This document shows, piece after piece, positions 63,058-64,000 of a stretch of DNA of 64,000 bases. The DNA is from Thermococcus indicus (GTDB lineage: Archaea; Methanobacteriota_B; Thermococci; Thermococcales; Thermococcaceae). Under the pieces are notes generated by a model that saw only the letters and a list, made by a program, of their open reading frames with translations, ran no database searches and had not been told where the DNA came from. Each line of letters begins with the position of its first letter. The first letter of the stretch is position 1. Location of the stretch: positions 744,001-808,000 of the forward strand of contig NZ_CP040846.1 of NCBI RefSeq assembly GCF_006274605.1, given 5' to 3'. A program made the translations under genes and the position numbers.

Positions 63058-63129
63058 AAACTTCGCGAAGGCGAGCAAACTTTGCTTTGCAAAGTTTGAC
63101 CAAAAGAGTTCCCTTGTCGTTTAAAAATG

Positions 63130-63300
63130 GATAAAATCAGACATGCACTCTTAAAAATTACACCTAAAGCGTGGGTTTAACGCCAAAAATCAGGCCTTTA
63201 AAAGGTTTCACTTTTATTCTGGCGTTCTTCGAACGCCTTGTGGAAAGTGAAACCCTGTAAGCTTGCAGTTGAACGGCAAACCACTTGAAAAACAAGCATT
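63130..63300 (-). repeat. divergent palindromic element F2
   Basis: Second palindrome behind tRNA-Val: arms GGTTTCACTTT (63204-63214) and AAAGTGAAACC (63244-63254) flank a central GGCGTTC-TTC-GAACGCC (63221-63237). The outer ends are not clear, so limits are approximate. Its loop reads GAA in tRNA sense, against the polarity of the other copies. Confidence 0.55.
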
Positions 63301-63331
63301 TTCAAAATCGCATACAATCTTTCCGCCAGCG

Positions 63332-63344
63332 CTTGCGAAGCAAG
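63332..63344 (-). repeat. short hairpin after tRNA-Val
   Basis: CTTGC-GAA-GCAAG, a five-base stem with three-base loop, lies eight bases after the tRNA-Val CCA end. Confidence 0.5.
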
Positions 63345-63352
63345 GGCTGTTG

Positions 63353-63430
63353 TGGTGGGCCCGCGGGGATTCGAACCCCGGACCTCCACCTTGTCAGGGT
63401 GGCGTCATAACCAGTCTAGACCACGGGCCC
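63353..63430 (-). tRNA. tRNA-Val(GAC)
   Basis: Acceptor GGGCCCG pairs with CGGGCCC, discriminator A, CCA encoded. The loop CTGACAA gives anticodon GAC. It is 11 bp after tRNA-Ala on the minus strand and probably shares its transcript. Confidence 0.95.
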
Positions 63431-63441
63431 AACCCAAGGAA

Positions 63442-63519
<78 letters not shown>

Positions 63520-63554
63520 ACTCCCATCGACGCCGTAATCACCTATCTGGGTGG

Positions 63555-63566
63555 GTTTATAAATTT
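63555..63566 (-). promoter_or_regulatory. TATA box for tRNA-Ala/tRNA-Val
   Basis: Minus-strand CGCAAAATTTATAAACCC combines BRE and TATA about 40 bp before the tRNA-Ala 5' end. Confidence 0.65.
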
Positions 63567-63642
63567 TGCGGTTGGGGATATCTTTCAGATGGGCATCGAA
63601 AAGCTAATATCCTCCTCCGCGGAATGTTCCACGGTGAAGACT

Positions 63643-64000
63643 ATGGGCTTTGACCCGGTGTCAGAGGCAAAGAGGATTGAGAAAGAGATAATAACCTGGA
63701 GAAGGGACTTCCACATGCACCCAGAGCTTAAGTACCAGGAGGAGAGAACCTCTGGAATAGTTGAGGAGCACCTCCGCGAATGGGGCTACAGGATAAAGCG
63801 CGTCGGAACCGGGATTATAGCGGACATCGGAGAGGGTGAGAAGACAATAGCCCTCCGCGCCGACATGGACGCACTGCCAATTCAGGAGGAGAACGACGTC
63901 CCCTACAAGTCCCGCGTTCCAGGCAAGATGCACGCCTGCGGCCACGACGCCCACACGGCCATGCTCCTGGGAACCGCAAAGATAATCTCGGAGCACATCG
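63643..64000 (+). CDS. M20 family amidohydrolase, N-terminal part
   Basis: The first 119 residues are in the window; the gene runs past the right edge. The sequence WRRDFHMHPELKYQEERT, then ALRADMDALPIQE (catalytic Asp and metal Asp) and MHACGHDAHTAMLLG (metal His and Cys) identifies the M20D amidohydrolase/carboxypeptidase family (aminoacylase, hippurate or IAA-conjugate type). GGTGAAG precedes the ATG. Confidence 0.9.
   Translation, partial: MGFDPVSEAKRIEKEIITWRRDFHMHPELKYQEERTSGIVEEHLREWGYRIKRVGTGIIADIGEGEKTIALRADMDALPIQEENDVPYKSRVPGKMHACGHDAHTAMLLGTAKIISEHI

Overview
The window reads as chromosomal DNA of a hyperthermophilic euryarchaeon of the order Thermococcales, most likely Thermococcus. 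Evidence: split archaeal RNA polymerase genes (rpo5, rpo2, rpo1N, rpo1C) followed by L30e, NusA, S12 and S7; a secE-spt5-L11-L1-L10-L12 cluster with an acidic archaeal P1/P0 tail; an HMfB-type histone; archaeal DnaG; a DTD2-type D-aminoacyl-tRNA deacylase; NreA with a PCNA-binding tail; strong GGTGA-type ribosome binding sites; and BRE/TATA promoters about 25 bp before predicted transcript starts. I cannot name the species from sequence alone. No CRISPR array, insertion sequence or integrase was seen.

Layout. 1-950: tRNA-Ser and tRNA-Cys, then palindromic non-coding elements. 989-5430: nreA, a C/D box sRNA over its stop codon, a MazEF-like pair coupled to a phosphodiesterase, an AT-rich PH-like gene, a VapBC pair and an antitoxin remnant. 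5493-14892: transcription/translation operon on the minus strand. 15437-20577: tRNA-Met, Asn, Thr(TGT) and Thr(GGT) with palindromic elements, plus the glycine decarboxylase genes gcvPA-gcvPB. 20604-26354: protein-only RNase P (HARP), a fucose-isomerase-like protein and a TAXI-type TRAP transporter. 26579-32014: dtdA, ftsZ, secE, spt5 and ribosomal stalk genes. 32139-38909: tRNA-Arg, dcd, a structured intergenic region, histone, radical SAM protein, Toprim protein, dnaG and gltX. 38961-47638: NSS-type transporter, maltodextrin phosphorylase, PEP carboxykinase, nucleotidyltransferase with a mutase-like partner, thymidylate kinase. 47640-47812: two predicted C/D box sRNAs diverging from one TATA box. 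47800-58490: deacetylase-like and hydrolase genes, two SLC45-like transporters, then a glycerol module (two GDPDs, frameshifted glpK, glpA, a second flavoprotein, a DUF1667 protein). 58503-62645: secreted or membrane hypotheticals, PrsW and a HAD hydrolase. 62804-63519: palindromic elements, tRNA-Val and tRNA-Ala. 63643-64000: start of an M20 amidohydrolase.

Metabolic theme: peptide and glycan heterotroph. Maltodextrin phosphorylase carries a near-perfect Thermococcales glycolytic motif at its transcription start; PEP carboxykinase serves gluconeogenesis; the glycerol module would turn glycerophosphodiesters and glycerol into dihydroxyacetone phosphate, but glpK as read here is broken by a 2-bp loss in an AG repeat.

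Most unusual feature: every tRNA locus in the window is followed, at its 3' side, by one or more 190-280 bp non-coding long imperfect palindromes. Each has a central GC-rich hairpin with a 3-nt loop and terminal inverted repeats whose sequence differs between copies but stays complementary within a copy. Two copies 31.5 kb apart share 64 identical bases; two others 62.5 kb apart share 54 in inverted orientation. I know of no name for this family.
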